Shown in pieces: positions 23,901 to 33,003 of a stretch of DNA of 64,000 nucleotides; within the stretch, counting starts at the first letter, position 1; each line of letters starts with the position of its first letter. The notes under the pieces are model-generated. The model was not told where the DNA came from and searched no databases. It saw nothing but the letters and a program-made list of their open reading frames with translations. Source of the stretch: Mytilus galloprovincialis (taxonomy: Eukaryota; Mollusca; Bivalvia; Mytilida; Mytilidae); assembly GCF_965363235.1 (NCBI RefSeq), contig NC_134846.1:31010218-31074217 (forward strand), written 5' to 3'. Made by a program: the position numbers and the translations under genes.

Positions 23901-26371
23901 CGATTTAATTATGGTAGGTCAGGCTCGTTGGTTCATGGTTAAATACTATATTACGTCGAATATACATTTACTGTAAATTCAGAAATTATTGCGAGGTTTT
24001 TATTATTGCAAAAAATGCGACAGAGTTGTAAACGCCATAATTCAAACTCTCATTTTGAAATATTTTATATGAATTAGACAGGACTTTTCACAATATCGTA
24101 AAAAAATTAAATCGCATTTAAGGTGGAATCCAACACCTTGACTAAAATTAATTTGGCTCGTTTAATTTTCATTAAATTTTGACAAAATATTTGCTGAACC
24201 TTTGAAAAAATTATAAAATTTCAAAAACAAACAATCACTTTCTCGGAAAAAAAATGGTTGCACAAACACTCCTTTCAATCATTGAGAAGCTTGATATTTC
24301 CGTAACAATACATTGTGATTAAAACTTTTAACTGATTTTACAGAGTTATCTCCCTGTAGTGTCAGGTACCACAGTAGGTCTAAAATTACAAAATCGCAAT
24401 AATAAATGTTCGCAATAATTTCTGAATTTACAGTATAATAATTCCTTATTATTTTCAAAATGACCTAACACTTTGATTTGTGCTTTGTGCAGCTGTTTTT
24501 AACTGTATTTAAATTGTAATTGATGAAGTAATGAGTAAGGTATCTTAACTTTTAGCAAAAATCGTATTAACATCAAGATATACATATTGATGACTCAGAT
24601 GTGTACCTTTCCTTAAATTCTTCGATTGCTCATGCAGTTCTCGCTATATTTATTTTTCTTCAATTTTACTCGATCGTTTCATAATTTGAAGTGTACCTGC
24701 TGATACGAGTACCACGGACTTTTGTCTTAGGTAAATATTTGACTTATTGGAGACCATATGACAAGTCTCTTATAATAATTATACAGTTTACAAACTTGTT
24801 ATATTATAATGTTCGAATGTAAATAATGAAATGCTGTAGGTCCTTGACTCAAAATTCATATAACCACAACACCAATAGCAAAATCAAAGTGTGTTTATAA
24901 CTGTTCTTCATATCATAGACATATCTATGTTTTCGTAACGCAGGAGAATCTTACACTAATGTACATTCTAATGCAACAACGTTTTTAACGTTCATTTCGA
25001 TTGGATAACGTCACTTATTTACATGGCATCAATTGACAATTGATGTTATGGGACGTACGCGCAAGCGCAGACGGCATATGACAAATTTTAAATACATGTT
25101 TTAACGTTGTTTTCTGTCAGTTTCATTAGAATGTAGATAACTATATTTTATTTTAAGCTCCGATGGCATCAATTGGGGATTTGATGGTCGCAAATACCTG
25201 TTTACTGTCTCCGCTAACACGTCGCCAGTAAACTTAATTTGCGACCATCAAATCCCCAATTGATGCTGCCACAGCTTAAAATACCATACAGTTATCTCCT
25301 AAATGTCTGTCAGTAGTGCCTGCTTAGGTAATGACGTACATGGTTTGGCTACGATGATGGTTATGCGATTCTCCCAAAGTCAGCAGATTTGGGTTGCGTC
25401 AAAACAAAATGGATAAACGTACAGCAGTGATACACGTATTGCCTTTAACGGTTAATGGCACCGTTGAGTGGTTTTATAGAGTAAAGGTCGACATTGCTAC
25501 TTTACGACTACATTTCAAAACGAGGCTGCATTGTTAAGTATTTAAGCAATATAACACTTCTCGTGATAGATTAATATTTAAGTGCGTAAATCAAGTGAAG
25601 GGTGCAAAAGATGTGTAACCTACATTTTGTTCAATTCTAAAAGCCTTGATAAAAGGGTTGATGAATAAGAGTTTCAGACACCTTAGGGAGTGTCAATTGT
25701 AGACGGTTCTGAAAATCACTAAAGGATTTTGATCTAAGCGTCACTGATTACGAAACGCGAGTCTGGCGTATTAAATTATAATCCTGAATACCTTTGATAA
25801 CTATTTCTAGTATATACATGTAGCTATTAACACATCAAACATGGTATCGGATGTGGTCTGAATATAAATTGACCTGCACATTATAAAATAATTAAATGCA
25901 CAGAGTATCTTATATGGCTTTTTCAATATCAATCCGTATCAATCCGAGACAGGAATATAATCCAAAAATCTCCCAACCGTGACTGATATCGAAACCATCA
26001 CGAATAGTTACAAATAAACTCATCATAGATTCCAGGATAACATTTTATATTTACGCCAGACGTGCGTTTCGTAAACAAAAGACTCATCAGTGACGCTCGA
26101 ATCCAAAAAAGTTAAAAAGACCAATTAAAATACGAAGTTGAAGTGTATTGAGGACCAACAGTACGAATACCGTTGATCGTACACTTACAACATATATATT
26201 TGTGTGTGTATTTTCCACAAAAACAAAATTTATTCTATTTGAAAATATAACAAAAACTGTATTACTAGAATTCCCTACCATAATTATTCGCTTTAATACT
26301 TGTTCTTTTATTTTTCAGACTATGAAGTAGACTTAGCTGACAAGATGATTATTTCAATCTCAATGGTTTGA
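5612..26371 (+). CDS. Gene 1: secreted PAN/EGF-like protein with molluscan C-terminal domain
   Basis: Six exons join without breaking frame: 5612-5905, 7568-7676, 22105-22286, 22952-23112, 23723-23913 and 26319-26371. They total 990 bases, or 329 residues plus TGA. All introns are GT-AG, with phases 0, 1, 0, 2 and 1. Residues 1-17 form a hydrophobic signal peptide (MIRVIFLLNFVFVWTLC). Residues 40-70 carry a PAN/apple-like pattern C-x3-C-x5-C-x10-C. Residues 103-125 resemble half an EGF domain (C-x4-C-x5-C-x8-C). Residues 135-329 form one domain with motifs such as LTVQIYFDG, WFSKDRL, GRHLFISKRSGGC and YGWLVVID, which I recognise only from uncharacterised secreted molluscan proteins. No transmembrane segment or GPI signal is visible, so the product is probably soluble and extracellular. 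A recognition or adhesion role is inferred only from PAN/EGF company. No TATA box is obvious upstream. The exon chain is well supported by phase; the function is not. Confidence 0.78.
6090..6256 (-). repeat. Dispersed repeat R4
   Basis: Its GTTTCTGTTGTTTCGTTG and TCTCAATCGATTTATGACTT blocks match 17170-17350. They match 32698-33003 and 60838-61025 in reverse complement. It is noncoding and in intron 1 of gene 1. Confidence 0.7.
6338..6600 (+). repeat. Dispersed repeat R5
   Basis: It starts TACGCCAGACGTGTGGTTCG and contains TCATCAGTGACGCTC and GAGCATTGAGGA. The same order of motifs is found at 26040-26160 and 47165-47420, and in reverse at 16640-16935, 22435-22690 and 25735-25810. It behaves like a SINE or MITE of about 300 bp. 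Confidence 0.7.
6885..7165 (-). mobile_element. Hairpin-ended dispersed element R7
   Basis: An inverted repeat (AAATGTGGTGCACACT about 7070, AGTGTGCACCACATTT about 7120) surrounds AACCCGC..GCGGGTT. The adjoining 180 bp match 33370-33540 in reverse complement, so both are copies of one element about 0.3 kb long. A third fragment lies at 30685-30735. Confidence 0.7.
7376..7534. mobile_element. Tc1/mariner-like MITE (159 bp)
   Basis: The ends CAGTGAAACC and GGTTTTACTG are inverted, with TA on both outer sides (7374-7375 and 7535-7536). It is too small to encode a transposase. The ends match the larger element at 21340-21926. It sits 33 bp upstream of gene 1 exon 2, inside intron 1. Confidence 0.72.
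7568..7676 (+). CDS. Gene 1 exon 2 (EGF-like segment)
   Basis: The exon has acceptor TTTTTAG| and donor |GTAAGT and is 109 bases long, ending in phase 1. It encodes ELAGACQGHDCKLNEVC and then YYCFPW, a four-cysteine EGF-like half-domain of the type that often follows PAN modules in molluscan secreted proteins. It is too short to stand out as an ORF; the clean donor and the phase match to both neighbours support it. Confidence 0.7.
7714..8435. repeat. Direct duplication of a 310-390 bp unit
   Basis: The segment from about 7725 to 8110 is repeated at 8113-8435, both starting TTGTGTATCAAAACATCAAA and ending in GGCCACTTTCATTTTTGACA. The first copy has an extra 110 bp and the second a longer TA run. 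It lies just after gene 1 exon 2. Confidence 0.85.
9450..11324 (-). pseudogene. FEN1/PIN-like zinc-finger protein of a mobile family, interrupted
   Basis: The open part runs from 11324 (more likely start ATG at 11279, MDNLSVSLKL) to 9822. The N-terminal half has two similar Zn-binding-type modules: CIICNS with FRYHRSCFKSYTS, then CIICRKM with VYHAACLTTY. Near residue 430 is HVLSGCDSTSSFFGIGKKS, resembling the GCDY..GIG motif of FEN1/XPG nucleases. Downstream, in other frames, remain pieces like CQEACVFKEQGLPCTDLC, the Cys-rich tail I associate with this large uncharacterised invertebrate family. Compared with relatives a central stretch appears missing, and about two further breaks lie towards the 3' end. 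The ORF lies within the TIR element 8661-14131. Nuclease activity is not established. Confidence 0.68.
11922..13949. mobile_element. TTAA-flanked DNA element, nested
   Basis: The ends AATATTGTTTGTTTGCAG and, inverted, AAATATGTTTGTTTGCAG are flanked by TTAA (11918-11921, 13950-13953), as in piggyBac/Kolobok-type insertions. It is about 2.03 kb, with no transposase ORF seen. It holds an inverted repeat at 12703-12969 and a fragment shared with 486-548. It lies inside the FEN1-like element. Confidence 0.65.
12703..12969. repeat. Inverted repeat with 60-bp arms
   Basis: The arms at about 12703-12764 and 12902-12969 share CAGGCACTTGTTTCTATCCA and continue through the reverse complement of CCACTATCAACGTATATTTA, nearly perfectly. 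The loop is about 140 bp. Transcribed RNA could fold into a long hairpin. Confidence 0.85.
14713..15067 (-). repeat. SINE-like family R1, near-complete copy
   Basis: In reverse complement it runs from AGATGTGGTATGATTGCCAA through ACCGTACGACCTTCAACAAT to GGGATCCCAACCTTCCCCCT, the full order seen at 52503-52865. This is a very common mussel repeat, often in introns and UTRs. Confidence 0.8.
15469..16490 (+). mobile_element. pearl-like (Helitron-related) element with 160-bp core repeats
   Basis: The 5' end ACGCCCGTC pairs with GACGGGACGT 15 bases on. A GTCC-type microsatellite follows (15530-15555), then about four and a half core units of 160 bp starting CACTTCGGACAATAACTC (15557, 15718, 15877, 16038 and 16200). 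The 3' end has the hairpin TGCGCTAAAGCGCA shortly before the terminus. Microsatellite plus 160-bp core plus 3' hairpin is the build of bivalve pearl elements, thought to be nonautonomous relatives of Helentrons. Confidence 0.82.
16635..16935 (-). repeat. Dispersed repeat R5
   Basis: It carries GAGCGTCACTAGTGAGTC, CATCAATGCTCTTCAACTTT and AATATGGTCATTTTTATAAA, matching R5 copies in reverse complement. It lies in gene 1 intron 2. Confidence 0.72.
17170..17350 (-). repeat. Dispersed repeat R4
   Basis: It contains GTGTTTCTGTTGTTTCGTTG and CTCTCAATCGATTTATGAC, as at 6090-6256. No coding content. Confidence 0.72.
18588..19063. mobile_element. 476-bp TTAA-flanked MITE with long TIRs
   Basis: Inverted repeats of about 60 bp start GGTTCCACTAAAGT at both ends and extend through TAGGACACTTCATAAACATC. 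They differ at only one or two positions. TTAA lies outside each end (18584-18587, 19064-19067). The high arm identity suggests a young insertion. It is noncoding and in gene 1 intron 2. Confidence 0.85.
19130..20160. repeat. Degenerate intron repeats
   Basis: Segments near 17850-18020, 19140-19320, 19990-20160 and 21280-21340 share phrases such as GCAATGTCTTGA, TTGAAGTGT.GTGTAAG and TAATAAATC. They look like old tandem copies of a 1 kb unit, separated by later insertions. I see no exon in them. Confidence 0.45.
20220..20955. repeat. AGGACAT-ended repeat and 80-bp tandem pair
   Basis: Motifs GACATTTTAGCGCC on the left and CGCTAAAATGTCC on the right face each other, suggesting a diverged inverted-repeat element. 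Inside, 20566-20635 and 20636-20715 are tandem copies (AGGATATA.ATTCCAG, then GGGCTGTAT). Confidence 0.5.
21340..21926. mobile_element. Tc1/mariner-like MITE (587 bp)
   Basis: The ends CAGTAAAACCTGTTTAAACC and, inverted, CAGTGAAACCTGGCTAAACC are flanked by TA (21338-21339, 21927-21928). They match the 159-bp element at 7376. The 30 bp outside each end (TTTGACAATGTCTTGATAA, then CATCCATATAC) are also repeated, more than a TA target duplication explains. Confidence 0.7.
22105..22286 (+). CDS. Gene 1 exon 3 (start of molluscan C-terminal domain)
   Basis: After TTTCTATAG the two leading bases complete the phase-1 codon left by exon 2, 14.4 kb upstream. The frame then reads FTQIFVACPGNQQSILTTW and on to GVLPIDQ, where a GTAAAC donor follows in phase 0. 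The 182 bases fit the chain exactly. The intron before it has grown through mobile-element insertions. Confidence 0.75.
22435..22690 (-). repeat. Dispersed repeat R5, diverged
   Basis: It contains ATCGCTGGCGAGTCTTTCGT and CTTTCAACTTCGTACATTCT, in R5 order, in reverse complement. It sits between gene 1 exons 3 and 4. Confidence 0.6.
22952..23112 (+). CDS. Gene 1 exon 4
   Basis: Acceptor TTTCATTTCAG opens a phase-0 exon reading VKVELFKNGELTVQIYFDG, then SDWFSKDRLRSNSF and NLFSMD. It ends in phase 2 (GG|GTAATA). The next exon starts with G, completing a Gly codon. The alternating hydrophobic pattern suggests beta strands. Confidence 0.78.
23723..23913 (+). CDS. Gene 1 exon 5
   Basis: Acceptor TTTTTGTAAACAG is followed by HPNYGRHLFISKRSGGC, ADYGWLVVIDISD and YPYILYGADHHVARFNY, the most conserved-looking part of the domain. 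It holds two cysteines, GGC and RYC, that could pair. The donor is ATG|GTAGGT, phase 1. The MITE at 23971-24433 begins only 57 bp after the donor. Confidence 0.78.
23971..24433. mobile_element. TA-flanked MITE with CTGTAAATTC ends
   Basis: The inverted ends CTGTAAATTCAGAAATTATT and GCAATAATTTCTGAATTTAC are flanked by TA (23969-23970, 24434-24435). This end sequence is widespread in bivalve DNA. At 463 bp it is nonautonomous. It begins 57 bp after the gene 1 exon 5 donor. Confidence 0.82.
24960..25135. mobile_element. Inverted-repeat element next to palindromic MITE
   Basis: TACATTCTAATG (24960) and CATTAGAATGTA (25124) face each other, with CAACGTTTTTAAC and GTTTTAACGTTG inside. The arms differ by a 10-15 bp gap. 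It abuts the MITE at 25135-25300. Confidence 0.5.
25135..25300. mobile_element. Palindromic MITE, copy 1
   Basis: Arms of about 65 bp run from AGATAAC through GGCATCAATTGGGGATTTGA to TGGTCGCAAAT, and return inverted. The central spacer of about 30 bp is ACCTGTTTACTGTCTCCGCT followed by AACACGTCGC. A second copy with the spacer reversed starts at 63862. Confidence 0.85.
25728..25810 (-). repeat. Dispersed repeat R5, fragment
   Basis: It contains GATCTAAGCGTCACTGATTA and ACGCGAGTCTGGCGTATTAA, the R5 start in reverse complement. Confidence 0.6.
26025..26160 (+). repeat. Dispersed repeat R5, 5' part
   Basis: It contains TACGCCAGACGTGCGTTTCG, GACTCATCAGTGACGCTCGA and ATTGAGGACCAACAG, close to the copy at 47165. 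It ends about 160 bp before the last exon of gene 1. Confidence 0.75.
26319..26371 (+). CDS. Gene 1 terminal exon
   Basis: A pyrimidine tract ending TTTTTCAG precedes AC, which completes an Asp codon from exon 5. The frame then reads YEVDLADKMIISISMV and TGA at 26369-26371. An ending of the type ADxM plus hydrophobic residues is what I expect at the C-terminus of this domain. No clear AATAAA lies close by. Confidence 0.68.
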
Positions 26372-28900
26372 AATTCAAAATAATATATTCTACTTGAAGT
26401 TATAAAGACAGGAACATAGTAATTTGTATATATTCTCCAATAATTACTAACAATATAGGTCCATAATAAGACGTTTAATCCTTTGGATTTAGTCTGTGTT
26501 TAATTAACTGGGCTGAAGAACGTCCATAATCTATTTTTTTTTTTTCATTTTCAAACTTCAATTATATATTTATTATAAACTATTACATTATTCTTTTCTT
26601 AATTTTGAAAAAAGAAACTATAGAATGGACCGTCACTGTTTTTTAGCGCGGTGTATATGTAATCTTAAACTGACCCAGATTACTCATTACTCATAAATAC
26701 ATTTTTTTTTAAATATCTTAATGGATTTGTTTGCTATACGATACACACAATTGATAATGGAAACGGAGAATGCCCGACCAAAGAGCGGAAAACAGCCGAC
26801 GGTCCCAATGGTTAACAACACAGTAAAGACCATTCTACACCCGGAGTCGGGCGTCAGCCCATTTAAAAAATCACACTTATTAACTTCGAAACATTTAAAT
26901 GAACCAAAATGTAAAAAACAAAAAACAACAAGATAGATAAGGACTAGAGGTTCCTCTCTTGGGACAGACACAAACAACGCAGAGGTGTTTACACAAATAT
27001 TATTAAGGCACTACTAGTAGCAACGTACTAACATACAAGCTCGAGATCTCAATTAAACTGATTGAAATATTATGTCTTCTTCACATGAAAATCAAGCACA
27101 AATTCCTCCCGTACGGAGGTTTAGTATCCTACCATCATAAAACATGCTTTAATATATTGTCTTTTAAAAGTCAGCCCTTGATTTATCCACATCCTCATGA
27201 AATATAGAACTGTTACAATAGGGGTAAAACCTGCTAAACCCCTCCGCGTTGTGTGTTTATACTTTTATAATGATTAAGATAATAACAAAATGTTGACTAC
27301 TGTACCCCTCTTTTTGACAAACCCTCTAGTGTTGGTTAATACAATGTCAAGTATAAAATATGACATTATAACGGTTCTCTAGATATAGAGCAAACACAAT
27401 GTGTAACAGTCGGACCGACGGACGGTCAAGAGCAAATTCAAAGCTTGATTTGGACTAACCAATAGATAATCTAATGCTCTAACATAGGGCGTTCCTGATG
27501 AAGGCAATTCAAGAAAAGTGATTTGGACGCATGATATTATTAACGTGTTGTTTTCGTTATATATTATTACATGAACATTGAAACCAAGGAGAAATATCTT
27601 GAATTTTGTGCTTCAAATCCACCAAAACATTCAAGATATAAATAGTAAAAAACACAAATACCGAACTCTTGAGGATAATCCAAAACAGAAATCCTGAAAC
27701 AAATGACAAAATCAAAAGCTCAAACACATCAAACAAATGGCTATCAACTGTCATATTCCTGACTTTGTAAGTTATTTTCTTGGTGAATTAAACCTTGCCA
27801 TAGCTAGCTAAGCCTATCACTTCTATGGCAATCGCATAGAAATTCCATTATATTGACAACTATGTGGGAAAAACAAACTGTCTGTTGTAGTTCTGTCTTT
27901 CAAAGGGGAAGTAATTCAATTTGTTTCTGTAAGACAAGAATACAAAAAGGTATCATTAGTTTATATCTATTCATAATGAACTCTGATAGAAGTTCATATG
28001 TTGCATATATGTTGCGTTCGGAGGAATCAATCTGATGAGTGAATAATTCTTTTCCGCTGAATTTGTAGTGGGTTCTATATTAAAGGAAAGTGGGGAATAT
28101 GTCAATGAGAAAACAACCCGACCAAATAGCAGATAACAGCCGAAGGCCACCAATGGGTCTCCTATGACTATGATACATAAATTAACAAAGGACTACTAGC
28201 AGTAGTACTCTTCCACCGCTGTCAACGGTAAGTGAACGGTTTCGGACACCATCCATCCTTACTAATTAGATAAATACGTTTTATTTACACAGATATCCAG
28301 TTTTGATTACTTGTAATGTGTTTGGTGTCAAATTCTGCATGTGTCTATATCAAGTCATGAGCTTTTAATCAGTGGTTGTTGTTATGTATCATATATTTTT
28401 TCGTTCATATTTGTCATCTCGGGGCATTATGTAGCTAAAAATGCGGTATTGGTTATGTCATTGTTGAAGGACGTACTGATATATAGTTTCCACCTCATTT
28501 TTCTTATATTTTTATGAATTCTCCGACTGGTACATGTATATACGACATTTCTGAATTTGATTTTCCCAACAACTTTTTGTCTATGTTTAAACTTAGATTG
28601 GTTTATCATGTTCATTTCTGTGAAAGAAATTTAGAAATTTCATAATCAGATTCTATATCCTTGACCTTATTGTTTTTAGACTTTCTTGTTAGTGTAAATA
28701 TACTCTTATTTGAAGTTCGTAAAACGTATTTTTACAGAAAATCCGTATTTGTTCAAAATATTGATATTCAAAGAGTTATTTTCCATATTACAAGTGACTA
28801 AGAGATTATTAAGACGTCCAAAATCAGTAATAAACCTCAAAAATTACTTTAACTTTACTTTGTTTTCGTTTGTTGCAAAATTGTGTTGTTATATTCAGCC
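26372..28900. other. Intergenic region after gene 1
   Basis: No gene was recognised. Reverse-complement fragments of repeat R3 lie at 26735-26955 and 28055-28180, and an R1 fragment at 28330-28475. The first few hundred bases should contain the gene 1 3' UTR. Open frames here are short and lack family motifs or splice support. Confidence 0.5.
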
Positions 28901-28904
28901 ATTT

Positions 28905-30620
28905 AATTATCTTTTTTCAAGTATTTGATATAAATATACTACATGATATGGGAAAACTGATTGATTAACGAATGACAAACGTCAAGCAGCAAATATTTGA
29001 CATATATTTTTTGGATGGTTACATAATTATAGAATGCATTTTTATCACAATGAAAATAGGCAGTCTTGTTTAAAGGTATTGAATTGTGAAACAAAAGTTA
29101 ATTTCTACTGTTAAGCAATTTCTTCACGATTTTTTCCTCTAAGCAAATCAAACTTGGAAACACTTCGTTGGCTGTTTCTCAATACCTCACCAATATTGTG
29201 TAAGTTTGAAAGATTTGGAACTTTCAGAGCTGGTGAAACTCGTCCAGACTTTACACTTTTATTCCAAGAATGCACACCTGACTGCTCTTCATCATTCAAA
29301 AACCAATTGCATACGTCAGGATTTTCTTCTTTCCTGCATAATAATTCAGTAAGTATTTTGTGACAAGCTACTTCTTACTCCGGGCAATTCATATGTTAAG
29401 AAATATAGAACTTGCCGATACCAATTACAGTTTTGCGAACGTCAGCATTGCAATCCTGTCCTTCACAAAGATAGTCACCAATCGTCGACACACACTCGCC
29501 AACCAATGTTTCCATATCTTTATCATCGTCATGGTATTGACGACGGGCGCACTTGACAATTGTCTCGTCTACCTTTTCCATGTTTTCCCGCCTATCCATG
29601 CAATGGTGCCAATTAAGTCAGAGGCTGGACTGGCGTTGGCATTGGCACACCACAAAATTGCGATGACAAGAGAAACTAGTTTCGACTTCATTCTGAAATT
29701 TGAATATTTTCATTAGAATAACAATAAGTTGTTTATGTAACATGCAGAGTGTTTATTTGGTCACTGATAGTTTGACAGAGAAAAGAGGACTTACACAACA
29801 GTGTGTTTATTGGTTTTCTTTTTTTGTGGGGAAAAATAGGAAGGATACATTTAGTTAGGATATTTTTAAATATTTATTAAGATAATATTTAAACGTACAC
29901 AAATGTAGGTATGTACAATTGTGTTGCGATTAAAAACAAACAATACAGATACGGGTAGCACTTTGTCAAGAAAGCTGATACACAAACCACGCCTCTTTTG
30001 GATAGATATTTGATATTCATTGATATATGATATATATATGTTTTGTTTACATACTGGTTCCCAGATACGATCTTTATGTGTCATATCATAGAGACACAGT
30101 AACATGAGTAAGGACATTTATCAGTAAACAACTGTTGGATAGCTGACAAAATAATTTTAAATATCGTGATGACTCATTGAAGTTCGGGGTGTAGTATAGA
30201 ATTTTAAAAGAAACTTAGAAGTGTAAGGCGTATAATTATTGAAAACATGTCGCACAAACCTAGGTTTGAAACTTTGCGAAAAGTGATACTGCATATGATT
30301 TAAACAGAACTTTCCATCCCAGGCTATGAGGTTTTACAAAACTTCAGCGTAAACGTGGCTCAGTTGTAGCCGTAAAAGTAGTCTCTATGGCAAATGGTAT
30401 TGTTTATATTGTCAGTAGTGCAACCTTATTAATAACACTTTAGTGTAGGCATTTTGAGGCATACACATATGTACATGTATGATACGTTGTAGGTAGAGAA
30501 ACCAAATAAACTAGCATTGCAGATAATGAAATGTAACTGATACTTTCGAACACGAATCTAATGTAAATTGTTTGCTTCTTTGACATACTTGATTTTTCCT
30601 TTCCATAAACGAGATACATA
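28905..30620. repeat. Segmental duplication, copy 1
   Basis: Similarity to 34025-35690 extends beyond the coding relic on both sides: TATTTGATATAA and AGCAAATATTTGA before it, and TTTGCTTCTTTGA-type sequence after it. It is a DNA duplication rather than a retrocopy. The second copy has gained an R2 repeat and lost several stretches. Confidence 0.65.
29111..29691 (-). pseudogene. Small secreted cysteine-containing protein, relic copy 1
   Basis: Reading from the ATG at 29691, MKSKLVSLVIAILWCANANA is a clear signal peptide, followed by SPASDLIGTIAWI. Further on, in the other frame, come KCARRQYHDDDKDMETLVGE, CVSTIGDYLCEGQDC and EENPDVCNWFLND, then a Ser/Asn-rich tail. About eight cysteines lie in the mature part. 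I do not recognise the family. The copy carries about three breaks. A paralogue at 34806-35266 retains the same C-terminal half more intact. No introns are seen. A working relative elsewhere in the genome is likely. Confidence 0.62.
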
Positions 30621-30957
30621 ACGTTTGCATGTACATGTATTGTTAAAAATATAGCAGTAATGTCTTATTATTTAATTCTAAATTCAATTTTAAGCCGGAG
30701 TAAATCATGAAAATAACGTTGACGCAACATGTGCTTTTGGACTAAGGGAACGACACTGAACTTCAAAAAAGGGGTCGGGTACTGTTTTTTCCTAAAAAAA
30801 ATATTCTGATTCCCACATTTATAAAAAAAAATCTTTTCAAATAGACCGCAAATAAAAATATTCTGTATTCATATATTATATCTTATAGTTCTAAATTTTG
30901 AACAAATAAATTGATTGATAGCGTTGAAAAACTAAATAAAACTGTTTGCACTGATCG

Positions 30958-31055
30958 ATTAAAAAAACCCTAAATATCTGACTCAATAAAAAAACCTAAA
31001 TATCTAACTCAATAAAAAAACCTAAATATCTGACTCAATAAAAAAAACCCATAAA
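30958..31055. repeat. 26-bp tandem repeat, about 3.5 units
   Basis: Units of the form AAAAAAACCTAAATATCTGA followed by CTCAAT repeat with one or two substitutions. Confidence 0.9.
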
Positions 31056-31129
31056 TCCCCTCCTTGCGATTAATTGGTTGCTTCCTAAGACATCAATTAT
31101 TCAATCTATACGGTGTGCGTTTTGCTTAA

Positions 31130-31235
31130 TTTTTTAAGGACGTAAGGTGACCTTAATTCAAGATGTACTTTTCCTTATTTTCAGGTGTTTGTGGGTAGTT
31201 GTATGTCTCATTGGCACTAATGCCACATCTCCTTA
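31130..31235 (-). repeat. SINE-like family R1, fragment
   Basis: It ends GTATGTCTCATTGGCACTAA and TGCCACATCTCCTT, the reverse complement of the R1 start. Confidence 0.65.
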
Positions 31236-32038
31236 AATTTGAATAATGAATTAAACATTTTACAAGCAAATAAAAGCTTACCTTTAAAATGTGGCTTTAT
31301 TGAAAAGACCGTAAATGCAAGAACTACCCCAAAATCTACGTCTCAAGACTTTTTATTACAATAATTTCTCAATTTTTCCAATGAAAACACGATAAAAAAT
31401 CCACCAAAATATTACGGATTAAACAAGTACTGTTTTCCGCCTATGTTCTCTCAATACAATGATTGGAGTATATTCCGCTCTATCATAATGTATAGTTATG
31501 CATTTCATAAGACGTGTAATTTATTATATAATACCGTTTATTCTGCTTTAAAATAATAATTTATAACAACAAATATCAACAAATTCTGTTTGATCTGTTG
31601 ATTTAATGCGCCATATTGTATTTACATGTTCTGTACTTCCTTTTCGTCATATTTACATAACAGTGCATTTATTATGGTTTTAAAAGACGTAAAAAGTACA
31701 AGAGTATTCAAGTAGGAGATCAATTGAAATCAGGGGCGTAGCTAGAAGAAAATAATGTGCAAGCAAGTACCGCCGAGCGGAGCGAGGCGAAAAAAATTTG
31801 GGACCCTTTAATGCAGAAAAATGTTTTTTTTTCGGTTTTCGGTCATAGGACGGTTTAAAGAGGAGCTACATGTAGATCAGGACTTATTTAACAATTTATG
31901 AACGTAAAACTATTAATACTTGAATCTTCCGAATAGAGTAAATCATGGTTAATTTAATACATAAACAACACATTTTTGAATTACAGAATTTACTCAACAT
32001 TGACCAAAATCTGCTCTTTGGGTCTAAGCAGAAACGAA

Positions 32039-32257
32039 CTACTCTATTACTTTGTCAACATTCACACTGAAATCCCGATCAATATTCAGTAATGCTAGCG
32101 ATGATAACCTGTCGTTGTTCATTGTTGATCGTACATTTGTTTTCAACAGACTTAATACCCTGATAGATCTGCATGGTAGCACTCGCGAGATGTTATAAAC
32201 CAGCGTACGTGTTCTCCATCGAGCGACCTCCCGATTGAAATTGTCCGCCAAATACAT
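32039..32257 (-). pseudogene. hAT transposase C-terminal dimerisation domain
   Basis: The 72-residue frame contains RSTMNNDRLSSLALLNIDRD, the signature (R.sM...RL..LALL.I..d) found at the end of hAT transposases and their domesticated relatives. The catalytic RNase H-like part is not present in frame upstream. It lies 300 bp from the 3' terminal repeat, as in intact elements. Confidence 0.75.
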
Positions 32258-32697
32258 GTCAGATCATTTTGTATGTCTCAGACAATGTTTAGAATTATTC
32301 GTTGGTTATATTTCCTACAACACGAGGAAGAAGCAGATACGACACAAAGAAGCTATTTTCTGATAATACCAGACACCCTCTACTCTCCAATTTCATTATC
32401 ATAATGGTCTACGTGTGTGAACGCAAAATATAATCAATGAGACTTTCAAATGCTGTTTTGGCGTGTTTTCATGGTGATTGGCTCTGGTAGTCTGTCGAAT
32501 ACACCGCCTCGGCGTATCATAGTTTCCATTATATCAAAGGGTTTCGATAAATCTAATGGTCGATTGGTACATCGCATCGCAAACAGATAAGCCGTACTCT
32601 GTAAAATGTGCTCCGAAACTACACGTCTTAGACTGAGTATAATAAATTCAAATCTGGTAAAAGATACTGTCCGATTTTTACATGAAATCCAATAAAT

Positions 32698-33003
32698 AAA
32701 GGCAACAGTAGTATACCGCTGTTCAAAACTCATAAATCCATTGACAAAAAACAAAATCGGGGTAACAAACTAAAAGTGAGGGAAACGCATTAAATATAAG
32801 AGGAGAACAACGACACACCATTAAAATGTAACACACACAGAAACGGACTAAGCATTAGACATCAAAACCAATACATGAATTTGGGATAGATAAGTACCGT
32901 GACACGTCTTATAGTAATGTGAATTCACACTCAAAAATAAGAGAAAACAAACGACACAACGGAAACACAACGTTAAAATGTAACACACACAGAAACGAAC
33001 TAT
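32698..33003 (+). repeat. Dispersed repeat R4, with internal duplication
   Basis: The run GGCAACAGTAGTATACCGCT, AAACTCATAAATCCATTGAC and GAGGAGAACAACGACACACC matches 60838-61025. TAAAATGTAACACACACAGA appears twice (about 32824 and 32974). Confidence 0.75.

Noticed and set aside
29154-29716. Plus-strand frames of 69 and 118 codons
   Set aside because: Antisense of the secreted-protein relic, whose minus-strand signal peptide and paralogue are far better supported.
30958-31055. Possible CRISPR-like or satellite array
   Set aside because: Units are contiguous without spacers and only 3.5 long; a plain minisatellite.
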